DNA from: Elusimicrobiota bacterium
GTDB taxonomy: Bacteria > Elusimicrobiota > Elusimicrobia > Elusimicrobiales > UBA9959
Direction of reading: 5' to 3'
NCBI GenBank assembly: GCA_019135865.1
Contig: JAGVVD010000029.1
Coordinates: forward strand, 1-64,000
Length of the DNA stretch: 64,000 nt
Part shown: positions 8,132 to 16,112 of the stretch, in pieces
Layout: the number at the start of each line of letters is the position of its first letter
Position numbering within the stretch: the stretch's first letter is position 1
The notes under the pieces: generated by a model
Seen by the model: only the letters and a program-made list of their open reading frames with translations
Database searches by the model: none
What the model was told of the DNA's origin: nothing
Made by a program: the position numbers and the translations under genes

Positions 8132-10752
8132 CGGAAGTCACACTCGCAAAGTTCCAGCAGGCGGCGGACCGTCTCCAGCGCCCCGTCGTAACCCGGCTCG
8201 AACAGCGCCGCGGAAAAAGGTCTCCGGCCGGCGCCGGTCACGCGCGGGTCCAGTCTCGCGTCGGAATAGACGAGCTTCATGGCGCGGGGCCGCCTGAGCA
8301 GCGCGTCGAGCTGCGCGGGCGCGGAGAAGAAACGCGTCCGCAGCCGCGCCCCGAGCTTGCGCCCGAGACCAAGCGCCGCCGCGGCCGCCGCGCTCCTGGC
8401 CGCGGGGTCCGGCGCGTATACCAGCAGGTCCGCCCCGAAGCCGGCCTCGAGCACCACCGGCAGCACCGGCACGCCGCCCATGAGGGTACCGCCGGCGAGC
8501 GGCTCCAGTTCCTCCGACGAGACGACGAAACAGGCGCGGTAGCGCCCGGCCGCCAGCGCCAGCGCGCGCCGCTCTTTTTCCGCTCCGGGAGCGGGCCCGG
8601 CGGCCGGGGTCCGGCGGCCGAGGGCCGCGAGGACGCCGTCCAGCCAGGCGCGGACCCCGGCGAAACCGTAGGGCGCGGGCGGAACGAGCCATTTCAGCCC
8701 GGCCTCGGAGAAAGCGGCGCACAGCGCGGCGTCGGGGGCGGGCAGCACGGCCAGCCTGCCGCGCGCCGCCGACGCGTAAAGATCCTTCCCGGGCGAAGCG
8801 GTCGTGAGCCCCGAACGCTCCAGCAGCCCGGCGAGCTCCTCCCGGCAATCCCCGAAACCGATAAGGTTGACGTCCACGGAAGGTTTCACTCCCTTGAACG
8901 CCGCCAGTTTGCGGGCCATGAAAGCGGCGCGGGCTTCGGCCTTGGCCGACGCGAAGCCGGGGAGAATACTGCCGCAGTTCCCCGGCGGCTCCGCCGCGCC
9001 GGGCTCTTCTTCGGGCCGCTCCGACAACCCGGCGCTGTCGCTGCCCAGCTGCACCGCCGCCACGCCGCGCTCTTCCTTTACCCGTTCCAGCAGTCTGCCG
9101 GTGTCTCCGGCCAGCAGCATCGGCGCGCAGCTGAGGTAGAATTCCACCAGTCCGCCGGGGCCGGCCAGGCGCGCGGCGCGGTCGAGCGAATCGCTTATCA
9201 GCGCCTCGTCGCCGCGGACGGCGTCAAGCGCCCCGAAATCGGTGTTCATCACATGCGCTTCTTCCTTCGGCAGCAGCGGGCAGCGCGAGGAGACGCCGGG
9301 GCCGGCGAGGCCCGGGCGCTCGCGGAACAGGTTCAGCGCCCCGTTGTCGCAGCAACTGAACCGGCACTCGATATCGCCGTGCTCCACCATGACCGCGCCC
9401 TGCGGTACGCGCAGGTCCGCGCCGCCCGGCGGGAAGATGAAACGCTGCCACTGCCCCAGCCTCATGTGCGGGAGGATGAGCGTGCCGAAAGGCCCGGCCT
9501 GATTTCCCCGCTCGGAGAAAGAACTTATTTTGGCGTAATGGTCCCCGCCGCGGCCGAAGTACTCCGTCAGTTCCGCGTATTTAAAACCGGCGAGGCCGGC
9601 GGCGGCCGCCGCGAGTTCCTCGCCCAGACCGCGCGCCTGGTGCTCCGCCTGGCCGGGGTAGAAACAGACCGCCCAGTCGGAGAGCCTTATCGGCCCGTCC
9701 CGGGAACCGGCGGCGGGGGCGATGACGATCTTCAGCGTCCCTCGCGGCGAAGTCCTCCCTTTCGCCGGCCCCTGGCCCCTCTCCCCCCAGTCGAAGGAGG
9801 TCGGCACGGTCCACTCGCAGACGATCTGCCCCCCCTCCAGGCCCGTGGGTTTCATGCGGGCCCTCGTGAAGGCGGCGGCCAGGCCGCGGGAAGACCCGGA
9901 ACGGCCGGCCGGAAGGACGCTCCGCGGGGCGGGCGGCCGGGCGGCCGGCGGGCGCCCCTCGGTAAAATCCGAGAACTCCCGGTCGCTCATGGCCCTGGGC
10001 GGCGAAGACCCCGGCCGCGCCGCGCGTATGGCGGCGCAAAGACCGCGCAGCGCCGCGGCGAAAGGGCTTTTCGGAGAGGCCAGGACCGCCGGCACCCGCC
10101 CGCGTTCCGCGGCCGCCACGGCCGGGTCGCGCGGGATGACGGCCAGCACGCGCGTATTCACGGCGGCCGCGAATTCCGCCGCCGTTCTTACGCCGGCCGC
10201 GTTCTTGGCGTTGACCGCCAGCCCGGCCAGGTAGACGCCGTTGCGGGCGTAGTTCTCGACCATCTTTATCAGTTTGTTGGCGGAATAGAGCGAAAGGAGC
10301 TCCTCCGACACCACGATAACGACCTTTTTGGCGAAGCCGCGGCGCAGCGGGGCGGCGAAGCCGCCGCAGACCACGTCGCCCAGCACGTCGAAGACCGCCG
10401 CCGTGTAGCCGTCCTTTTCGAGGAGCCCCGAATCCCTTACGGCGTCCAGCATGACGCCTATCCCGGTACCGGCGCAGCCCAGCCCGGGCCGGGGACCGCC
10501 GACCTCGATGCAGCGCACGCCCTTCACCGGCGCGTCGAAGATGAACTCGCGCAGGCGCGCCTCCGGGTCGGGACCGGGGGAATCGGAAAAAGGCTGGATA
10601 TGGCGGCCCATCAGCGCCAGCGTGGAATCCATCTTGGGGTCGCAGCCGACGTGCAGGACGCTGCCGCCGCCGGCCGCGAGCAGCGCCGACACGTTGGAGG
10701 CCAGCGTGCTCTTGCCTATCCCGCCTTTTCCGAAGAATACGATGCTTTCCAT
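8128..10752 (-). CDS. NifH-NifD-like fusion protein, copy 1
   Basis: 874 residues. Residues 1-255 are NifH-like: P-loop GKGGIGKST (8-16), GCDPKMDST, and the two cysteines that bridge the subunit [4Fe-4S] cluster in NifH, here C93 (GCAGTG) and C129 (VLGDVVCGGF). The arginine of GCAGRG that is ADP-ribosylated in NifH is Thr. A linker with GGQIVCEW and LSDWAVCFYPG (about 300-400) follows, then a NifD-like part with EHGDIECRFSCC near residue 458, EFYLSCAP near 541 and PPAPYGFAGVRAWL. In ordinary nitrogenases NifH and NifD are separate. It is followed by its NifK-like partner. A TAAAAT box at 10779-10784 may drive this copy separately from copy 2. Confidence 0.85.
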   Translation of the reverse strand: MESIVFFGKGGIGKSTLASNVSALLAAGGGSVLHVGCDPKMDSTLALMGRHIQPFSDSPGPDPEARLREFIFDAPVKGVRCIEVGGPRPGLGCAGTGIGVMLDAVRDSGLLEKDGYTAAVFDVLGDVVCGGFAAPLRRGFAKKVVIVVSEELLSLYSANKLIKMVENYARNGVYLAGLAVNAKNAAGVRTAAEFAAAVNTRVLAVIPRDPAVAAAERGRVPAVLASPKSPFAAALRGLCAAIRAARPGSSPPRAMSDREFSDFTEGRPPAARPPAPRSVLPAGRSGSSRGLAAAFTRARMKPTGLEGGQIVCEWTVPTSFDWGERGQGPAKGRTSPRGTLKIVIAPAAGSRDGPIRLSDWAVCFYPGQAEHQARGLGEELAAAAAGLAGFKYAELTEYFGRGGDHYAKISSFSERGNQAGPFGTLILPHMRLGQWQRFIFPPGGADLRVPQGAVMVEHGDIECRFSCCDNGALNLFRERPGLAGPGVSSRCPLLPKEEAHVMNTDFGALDAVRGDEALISDSLDRAARLAGPGGLVEFYLSCAPMLLAGDTGRLLERVKEERGVAAVQLGSDSAGLSERPEEEPGAAEPPGNCGSILPGFASAKAEARAAFMARKLAAFKGVKPSVDVNLIGFGDCREELAGLLERSGLTTASPGKDLYASAARGRLAVLPAPDAALCAAFSEAGLKWLVPPAPYGFAGVRAWLDGVLAALGRRTPAAGPAPGAEKERRALALAAGRYRACFVVSSEELEPLAGGTLMGGVPVLPVVLEAGFGADLLVYAPDPAARSAAAAAALGLGRKLGARLRTRFFSAPAQLDALLRRPRAMKLVYSDARLDPRVTGAGRRPFSAALFEPGYDGALETVRRLLELCECDFR
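10319..10392 (-). repeat. 74-base block identical to one in copy 2
   Basis: This block encodes the NifH-like segment around VLGDVVCGGFAAPLRRGFAKK in copy 1. It is base-for-base identical to 14134-14207 in copy 2, while flanking sequence differs at many synonymous sites. Confidence 0.85.
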
Positions 10753-10815
10753 ATTTCGCGCCGGTCCGCGCGCGCTATATTTTACCTAAAAACGGGAGGC
10801 GCTTCCGGCGAAAGT

Positions 10816-12114
10816 TCAGCGGGGCCCGTTGCCGCTCCTTAAGGCGTTCGCCAGCCTGCCGGCGAGCGTCCTCGCCCCGGAGAAACCGAGGAAAGGTTCG
10901 TCGTTCAGGCAGTGATGTCCGTAGGAAGGGAAACCGAGTTCGACGAAAGGCAGGCCTGGGGCCAGGCCTTCGGTCGCCGCGAAAGAATTGCCGACCAGCA
11001 GCTGCGGCTTGTCGTAGCCCCCCAGCGCGGCGACCGCAGCGGCGGCAGCGGCCATGTCGGGGCGCAGGAGCAGGAGCTGCGGCGGCCGGACCGGCAGTTT
11101 CTCCCGGACACCGGAGTCAAGCGCCGCCGCCGGCACGCGCAGTCTCAGTTCCCCGGCGAAAGGGACGAAAGCCCCGAACAGGTGCGGATCCCCGGCGAAG
11201 ACGGCGCCGCGGTGGGCGAGCACGTCCAGCAGCGGGGCCATCTCCCCGGCGGCCATGCTTTCCTCCGCGGCGACGGCGGCCGGCAGCCCCCCCCGGAGGC
11301 CGGCCGCGCGGCGCAGCGCGGCCAGCCAGGCCGAAGTGCCTTTCAGCCCCATCGGCAGCCCCGTCTCCAGCAGGGCTGCTCCTGAGCGGGCGGCCAGACG
11401 CGCCGCGGCCCGGCGGCCGTAGGGAAGGGAGACGACGAGGTCGGCCTCCAGTCCCCGGGCCAGTTCCCGGAAGGGAACGCCCGACGGCAGCACCGAGACC
11501 AGTTCCAGGCCGCTCAGGGCCAGCAGGCGGCCCAGTTCCGCGAGATTGGCGGTATGATCGCGCTCCCCGCGGTCGAAAAGGTAACCGGCGACGGCAACGC
11601 GGGGCCGCTTGCCGGGACGGCGGCCGCGGCGGCGCGGGGCCGGCAGCAGCCGGACCAGAGCTTCCAGCGCCAGGTCGTAGCCCTCCAGCCAGCCTGCCTC
11701 CAGCGAAAGGGCCGGCACATCCGCCACCGGCGACCCTTTCGTGATCCCCGCGGCGACGCCCTCGTAATCGACCCCGGCCAGCTTGAAGAAAGGCAGGCCG
11801 GTGACCAGCACCGCGGAAAAACCTCCGTCAGCGGCGACCTCGGCCAGCAGCGAAGAGAGCTTCCTCTCGTGGTTGGAGTCCTGGGGCAGGGGGGCGGTCA
11901 TTGTGCAGACGATGCGGTGCTTCCCGTAGGGGGAAAGCAGCGTGGAGCGGAGATCGTGGTTCCCGGCGATGAAATCGGCCTTGGGCATGACGCAATCCCC
12001 GCCGTCCACGACCAGCCCGGCGTCGCTCACGGCGTTCACCGCGAGATAGACCCCCAGCTGGTAGGGCAGGCTGAAAAGCTTCGGAAAAAGATCAGCGCGC
12101 GAAGTAGCGTTCAT
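10816..12114 (-). CDS. NifK-like nitrogenase component 1 subunit, copy 2
   Basis: 432 residues, homologous along its length to the copies at 6839 and 28934. It has LGVYLAVNAVSDAG, VDGGDCVM (Cys at about 43), GNHDLRSTLLS, VCTMTAPLPQ and LVTGLPF. Near the end is FPSYGHHCLNDEPFLGFSGA. The start at 12114 lies 23 bases inside the 3' end of the upstream fusion gene, a strong sign of coupled translation. A 63-base gap separates it from copy 1 of the fusion gene. Role inferred: beta-like subunit of a component-1 heterodimer with the NifD part of the fusion. Confidence 0.8.
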   Translation of the reverse strand: MNATSRADLFPKLFSLPYQLGVYLAVNAVSDAGLVVDGGDCVMPKADFIAGNHDLRSTLLSPYGKHRIVCTMTAPLPQDSNHERKLSSLLAEVAADGGFSAVLVTGLPFFKLAGVDYEGVAAGITKGSPVADVPALSLEAGWLEGYDLALEALVRLLPAPRRRGRRPGKRPRVAVAGYLFDRGERDHTANLAELGRLLALSGLELVSVLPSGVPFRELARGLEADLVVSLPYGRRAAARLAARSGAALLETGLPMGLKGTSAWLAALRRAAGLRGGLPAAVAAEESMAAGEMAPLLDVLAHRGAVFAGDPHLFGAFVPFAGELRLRVPAAALDSGVREKLPVRPPQLLLLRPDMAAAAAAVAALGGYDKPQLLVGNSFAATEGLAPGLPFVELGFPSYGHHCLNDEPFLGFSGARTLAGRLANALRSGNGPR

Positions 12115-14560
12115 TGAAATCCCAGTCGCACAGCTCCAGCAGGCGGCGCAGCGTCTCCACCGCGCCGTCGAAGCCGGGCTCGAATATACCGGAGGAGAAG
12201 GGGGTCTTCCCGGCCGCCGTCACCCGCCCGTCCGAGCGTATGTCGGAGTAGACCAGGCGCACGGACCGGTCGGCCTTCAGCGGGCGGGCCAGGCCCTGCG
12301 GGGAGGAGAAAAAGACCGGCGCCGGGAACCTGAGCCCCGGCAGCGCGGCCTTCAGCGCGGCGGCGGCCTTCCGCCCGTCGGCCGGGCGCGCCAGCACGAA
12401 AAAGCGCAGGCCTAAGCCGCCCTCGGCCAGCACGGCCGGGACGGGGACGCGCCTGAAAGCCCCGCCGCCGGCGAGCAGCGCCGCATCCCCGGCCGGCAGT
12501 ACGAAAGCGGCGGAAACCCCGGCGGCGCGGCGGCGCAGCCGGGCGTGAGCGGCGAGCGTCCCGGTTGGAGGAGCGGCGTCGAAACCCCGGCGGCCCAGGG
12601 CGCCGGCTATTGCTTCCAGCCAGGCGGCGGTGCCGGCGAGGCCGTACGGCGCCGGCGGCAGCAGCCAACGCAGGCCCGCCCGGTCGAGGGCGCTCTGCAG
12701 AACCGGGTCCGGCGCGGAGAGTACCTGGAGCCTGGCGGCGGCCGAACCGGCGTAAAAATCCTCGCCCGGCTCCTCGGCCGTTATCCCCCGCGAATCGAGC
12801 AGCGCGCGCAGGCCGGGCGGACATTCGCCGTAATAGACCAGGTTCACGTCCCGCGACGGGGACCGGGCCGCGCGGCGGAACTTGCCGGCCATGAAGGCGG
12901 CGCGGCGCTCCGCCTTCTCCGGGGAATGCCGGCCCAGCGAACAGTAGCGCTCCAGCGAGACCTCTACGCCGGTCTCGGCGCCGACGCGGCGGGCCGCGGC
13001 CCCGGCGTCGCTGGCCAGCAGCAGCGGGGAACAGCCCACGTAGAATTCGGCCAACCCGCCCGGCCCGGCCTGGGCGGCGGCGGCGCGCATGGCCGCGAGC
13101 ATCTTCTCGTCGTCGCCCATGACCGCCTCTATGGAGCGCAGACCGGTGGAAGGCTCCCGCTCGTCGGACCTGGGCAGCACCGGGCCCGGCATGTCCGCGC
13201 CGCCCGGCCTGACGCAGGCGTTCTCGCTGAAAGCGCCCAGCGCGCCGCCCTCGCAGATGCAGAAACGGCACTCGTCGTCCCCGTGCATCGCCATGACCGA
13301 GTCCGGCGGCGCCAGGGCGTCGACCTCGCTGCCGGCGAAGATGAAGCGCGGCCAGCTGCCGAAACCAAGGTGGCTCCGCTCCCCCGCCGGGGAGCCCGCC
13401 TGCCGGAGAGCCGGACCGGACCAGCCGCCGGGAGCGGCCAGGGCCGCGGAGATCTCCTCGAAACGCAGCGGGACGAGGCGTCCCGCGGCCGCCAGCAGTT
13501 CCCCGCCGAAGGCCTCCGAGGCCGGGCCGGCGGAGGGATGGAAGCAGACGGTCCAGTCCGAAAAGCCGCGGGCGCCGCCTTTGGAGGCGGCCGCCGGCGC
13601 TATCACGGTCCTGAAGACGCCGCGCGGGGAAGTCCAGTCGAAAAGGAGCTGTCCTCCTTCGATGCCCGCGAGGCTGAATCCCGCCGAGGCGAGCAGTTTC
13701 CCGGGGGCCGCCGCGGAAGGAACGCCCCCCCGGCGCGCTGAGAAAGGACGGGCGGCGGGACCGCCGCCCCCCCCGATGAAAGAGCGGAACTCCTCCTCGG
13801 TCAGGGCGCGCGGCGGCGAGGACGGTACGCCGGCCGCCTGTATCGCGGAACAGAGCTTCACCAGGCGGCGCGCGAAATCGCTTTTCGGGCTCGAGAGCAC
13901 GGCCGGGAGCCGCGCGCGCTCCGCCTCGGCCACCGCGGGGTCCCGGAGCGTCGCTCCGAGAACGCGCGTATTGACCGCGGCGGCGAAAGCCTCCGCGGTC
14001 TTCACCCCTTCCGGCCGCAGCGCGTTGACGGCCAGGCCGGCCAGGTAGACGCCGTTGCGCGCATAGTTGCCCGTCATCGCTATGAGCCGGTTGGCGGCGT
14101 AGAGCGAGAGCGGCGTCTCCGAGGTGACTATCACGACCTTTTTGGCGAAGCCGCGGCGCAGCGGGGCGGCGAAGCCGCCGCAGACCACGTCGCCCAGCAC
14201 GTCGAAAACGGCGGCCCCGTAGCCGGCGCGCTCCAGGAGCCCGCCGTCCTTCATCGCGTCCAGCATTATGCCTATTCCCAGACCCGCGCAGCCGACGCCG
14301 GGCTCGGGCCCGCCGGCCTCCACGCAGTGGACGCCCGGGACGGGGGATCCGAAAACGCTCTCGATAAGGCGGTCCCCGCCGCCGGCCTTGCCGGCGTAAG
14401 GGGGGATATGCCGGCCCATCAGGGCCAGCGTCGAGTCCATCTTGGGGTCGCAGCCGACATGCAGGACCTTGCGTCCGCCGCGGGCCAGCACGACCGTGAC
14501 GTTGGAAGCGATGGTGCTCTTGCCCACCCCGCCTTTCCCGAAAAAGACTACGCTTTCCAT
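12092..14560 (-). CDS. NifH-NifD-like fusion protein, copy 2
   Basis: 822 residues. The NifH part has P-loop GKGGVGKST (8-16), GCDPKMDST, C91 (GCAGLG) and C127 (VLGDVVCGGF). A linker near residues 280-370 carries GGQLLFDWTSPRG and FSDWTVCFHPS. The NifD-like part has MHGDDECRFCICEGG near residue 428 and EFYVGCSPLLLASD near 509. It is the most cysteine-rich of the three at the HGDxECRF site. The ATG at 14560 is four bases after the TPR gene stop, placing it in the 18706-to-6839 operon. ATP-driven electron transfer from the NifH part to the component-1 part is inferred from the family. Confidence 0.85.
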   Translation of the reverse strand: MESVVFFGKGGVGKSTIASNVTVVLARGGRKVLHVGCDPKMDSTLALMGRHIPPYAGKAGGGDRLIESVFGSPVPGVHCVEAGGPEPGVGCAGLGIGIMLDAMKDGGLLERAGYGAAVFDVLGDVVCGGFAAPLRRGFAKKVVIVTSETPLSLYAANRLIAMTGNYARNGVYLAGLAVNALRPEGVKTAEAFAAAVNTRVLGATLRDPAVAEAERARLPAVLSSPKSDFARRLVKLCSAIQAAGVPSSPPRALTEEEFRSFIGGGGGPAARPFSARRGGVPSAAAPGKLLASAGFSLAGIEGGQLLFDWTSPRGVFRTVIAPAAASKGGARGFSDWTVCFHPSAGPASEAFGGELLAAAGRLVPLRFEEISAALAAPGGWSGPALRQAGSPAGERSHLGFGSWPRFIFAGSEVDALAPPDSVMAMHGDDECRFCICEGGALGAFSENACVRPGGADMPGPVLPRSDEREPSTGLRSIEAVMGDDEKMLAAMRAAAAQAGPGGLAEFYVGCSPLLLASDAGAAARRVGAETGVEVSLERYCSLGRHSPEKAERRAAFMAGKFRRAARSPSRDVNLVYYGECPPGLRALLDSRGITAEEPGEDFYAGSAAARLQVLSAPDPVLQSALDRAGLRWLLPPAPYGLAGTAAWLEAIAGALGRRGFDAAPPTGTLAAHARLRRRAAGVSAAFVLPAGDAALLAGGGAFRRVPVPAVLAEGGLGLRFFVLARPADGRKAAAALKAALPGLRFPAPVFFSSPQGLARPLKADRSVRLVYSDIRSDGRVTAAGKTPFSSGIFEPGFDGAVETLRRLLELCDWDFNERYFAR
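14134..14207 (-). repeat. 74-base block identical to one in copy 1
   Basis: Second member of the pair described at 10319-10392; it covers the Cys127 region of the NifH-like domain of copy 2. Confidence 0.85.
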
Positions 14561-14564
14561 TTAT

Positions 14565-16112
14565 TCAGCGTCCCTTCGGCCGCGGCCCGGCCGAGCCGCG
14601 ATTTCGAATTATCATGGGCAGAAAGTGTCTCTCCCTCCGCCTGTAGCCTCCGCAGATGTCAAGAATGTATTCCGCTATCCGGCGGCGGCCGGCCGGGTCC
14701 GCCGGCGCCGGGAGGCACATGCCGAGGTCCTTGCGGGCGATGGAAAAAAGCTCAGGCCATTCCCGCTCGGCCAGGGAGAACTCGCGCTCCATGGCCGCGG
14801 CCTCCCCGGTTTCAGAGAACAGGAGCACTTTGTTCAACCGGACCCAGACCCCGCCACTCTCTCCGGAAGCGGATACATCATTGGGCCAAAGGCGGCCGGC
14901 CGTCTCCAGTTCCTTGAAGGCTTCCCTGCTACGGCCAACACGCCTGTAAGCTTCCCCGAGCCAGGTGCGCATTTCCGCGTCCTCAGGAGAGCTGGCCACG
15001 GCTTTCCTGAGACTGGCTAAAGCATTTTTCTTATCACCCAGTTCCAGATAGGCCACCCCCAGCCACCCGGCCGCGTAGAGGTGGCCGCTATCCTTCAGGA
15101 GGGCGACGGCGCGCCTATACTGTTTAAGGAACAGCCGCATCTCGCCCTCCCAGACGACCACGTCCTCTTTCTCTTCCGGGGATGCCGCCCCGAAAGCGTC
15201 CCCGAACTTCTTCAGCCCGCCCTCCACGTCGCCTTCGCATAAAAGCGCTTCGCCGATATAGCAATGCACGTGGGGGTGGGTGTATCCGGAAGAAAGCATC
15301 CGCCGGAATTCCCGGACAGCCTCGGCATACAAGCCGGAAAAAAGCATTGTCTCGCCGGTTATATACCGCGCGAAATCATAGCGCCCTTTGCCTCTGCGCA
15401 GCAACCCATTCAGCGCGCGCTTCCAGCTCCGGCTTCCCAGCGAAGGAATACTCCTCTCCAAAGAACACCGGAGATATGTAAGGAACCCGGAGAGCTCCCG
15501 CCGGACTCTGGTCCTTTTCAGCGCCCGGAGATGTCGGGCATAATAGCCCGCCGGCAGCTCACATTGGACGACCGGGTCCCAGGGGTGATCCGGGTTGAAC
15601 ATCCTCCTCCCGCCGACGGATGAAGTCATCAGCGAAAGGGCCTCACAGGCCTTCTGATAGTGAGAAAGCGCGCATAATACCTGCACGGTCAAAAGATCCG
15701 GCGCCTTATTATTGGACTGCGCGAAGGCGATATCGATAAGTCGCGCGCGCAGTTTCCGCCAGTCCCGGCTATCTCCGTCCGAGGCGGCCTCTTTAAAAAG
15801 ACGCAGCGAGTCGCCCTCGGACGGCCGCCAATCCGCGTGTTTCGAGAGAAAGAAAAAAAGATTTTCTGCCGGCACGTTTCCGGGGTCGAGGGACAGGGAT
15901 TTCCTGAGCCGCCGGAGGGCGCGTCCGCGCTCCCCCCGGCGGGCGTGGGCCATGGCTTTAAGATAATGGACGTGCGCCAGGTCCGGCCTCGCCGCGAGGG
16001 CCCAATCGATCAGGGGAATGGCCTTTTCGTCGTCCCCGGAGCGCAGAAGGCCCTGGGCTAAATGGATGGCCGACTGCAGAGGGTCGGCGCCGGCGGCGGA
16101 GCGTTTCAGCAT
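14565..16112 (-). CDS. TPR-repeat protein in the nitrogenase-like operon
   Basis: 515 residues, no signal peptide. Tetratricopeptide-like helical pairs are visible near the N-terminus (AIPLIDWALAARPDLAHVHY, then RALRRLRKSLSLDPGNVPAE), in the middle (AVREFRRMLSSGYTHPHVHC) and late (ALASLRKAVASSPEDAEMR). It is probably a cytoplasmic scaffold for protein contacts. Its start overlaps the stop of the upstream rSAM gene (ATGCTGA), and its stop is four bases before the copy 2 fusion gene. It could hold the rSAM enzyme and the nitrogenase-like complex together; that is inference. Its ORF is less GC-rich in places than its neighbours. Confidence 0.8.
   Translation of the reverse strand: MLKRSAAGADPLQSAIHLAQGLLRSGDDEKAIPLIDWALAARPDLAHVHYLKAMAHARRGERGRALRRLRKSLSLDPGNVPAENLFFFLSKHADWRPSEGDSLRLFKEAASDGDSRDWRKLRARLIDIAFAQSNNKAPDLLTVQVLCALSHYQKACEALSLMTSSVGGRRMFNPDHPWDPVVQCELPAGYYARHLRALKRTRVRRELSGFLTYLRCSLERSIPSLGSRSWKRALNGLLRRGKGRYDFARYITGETMLFSGLYAEAVREFRRMLSSGYTHPHVHCYIGEALLCEGDVEGGLKKFGDAFGAASPEEKEDVVVWEGEMRLFLKQYRRAVALLKDSGHLYAAGWLGVAYLELGDKKNALASLRKAVASSPEDAEMRTWLGEAYRRVGRSREAFKELETAGRLWPNDVSASGESGGVWVRLNKVLLFSETGEAAAMEREFSLAEREWPELFSIARKDLGMCLPAPADPAGRRRIAEYILDICGGYRRRERHFLPMIIRNRGSAGPRPKGR

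Noticed and set aside
6839-14560. Genuine nitrogen-fixing nitrogenase
   Set aside because: NifH is fused to the D-like part, subunits are short, and nifE, nifN and nifB are absent; only the fold and cluster motifs match.
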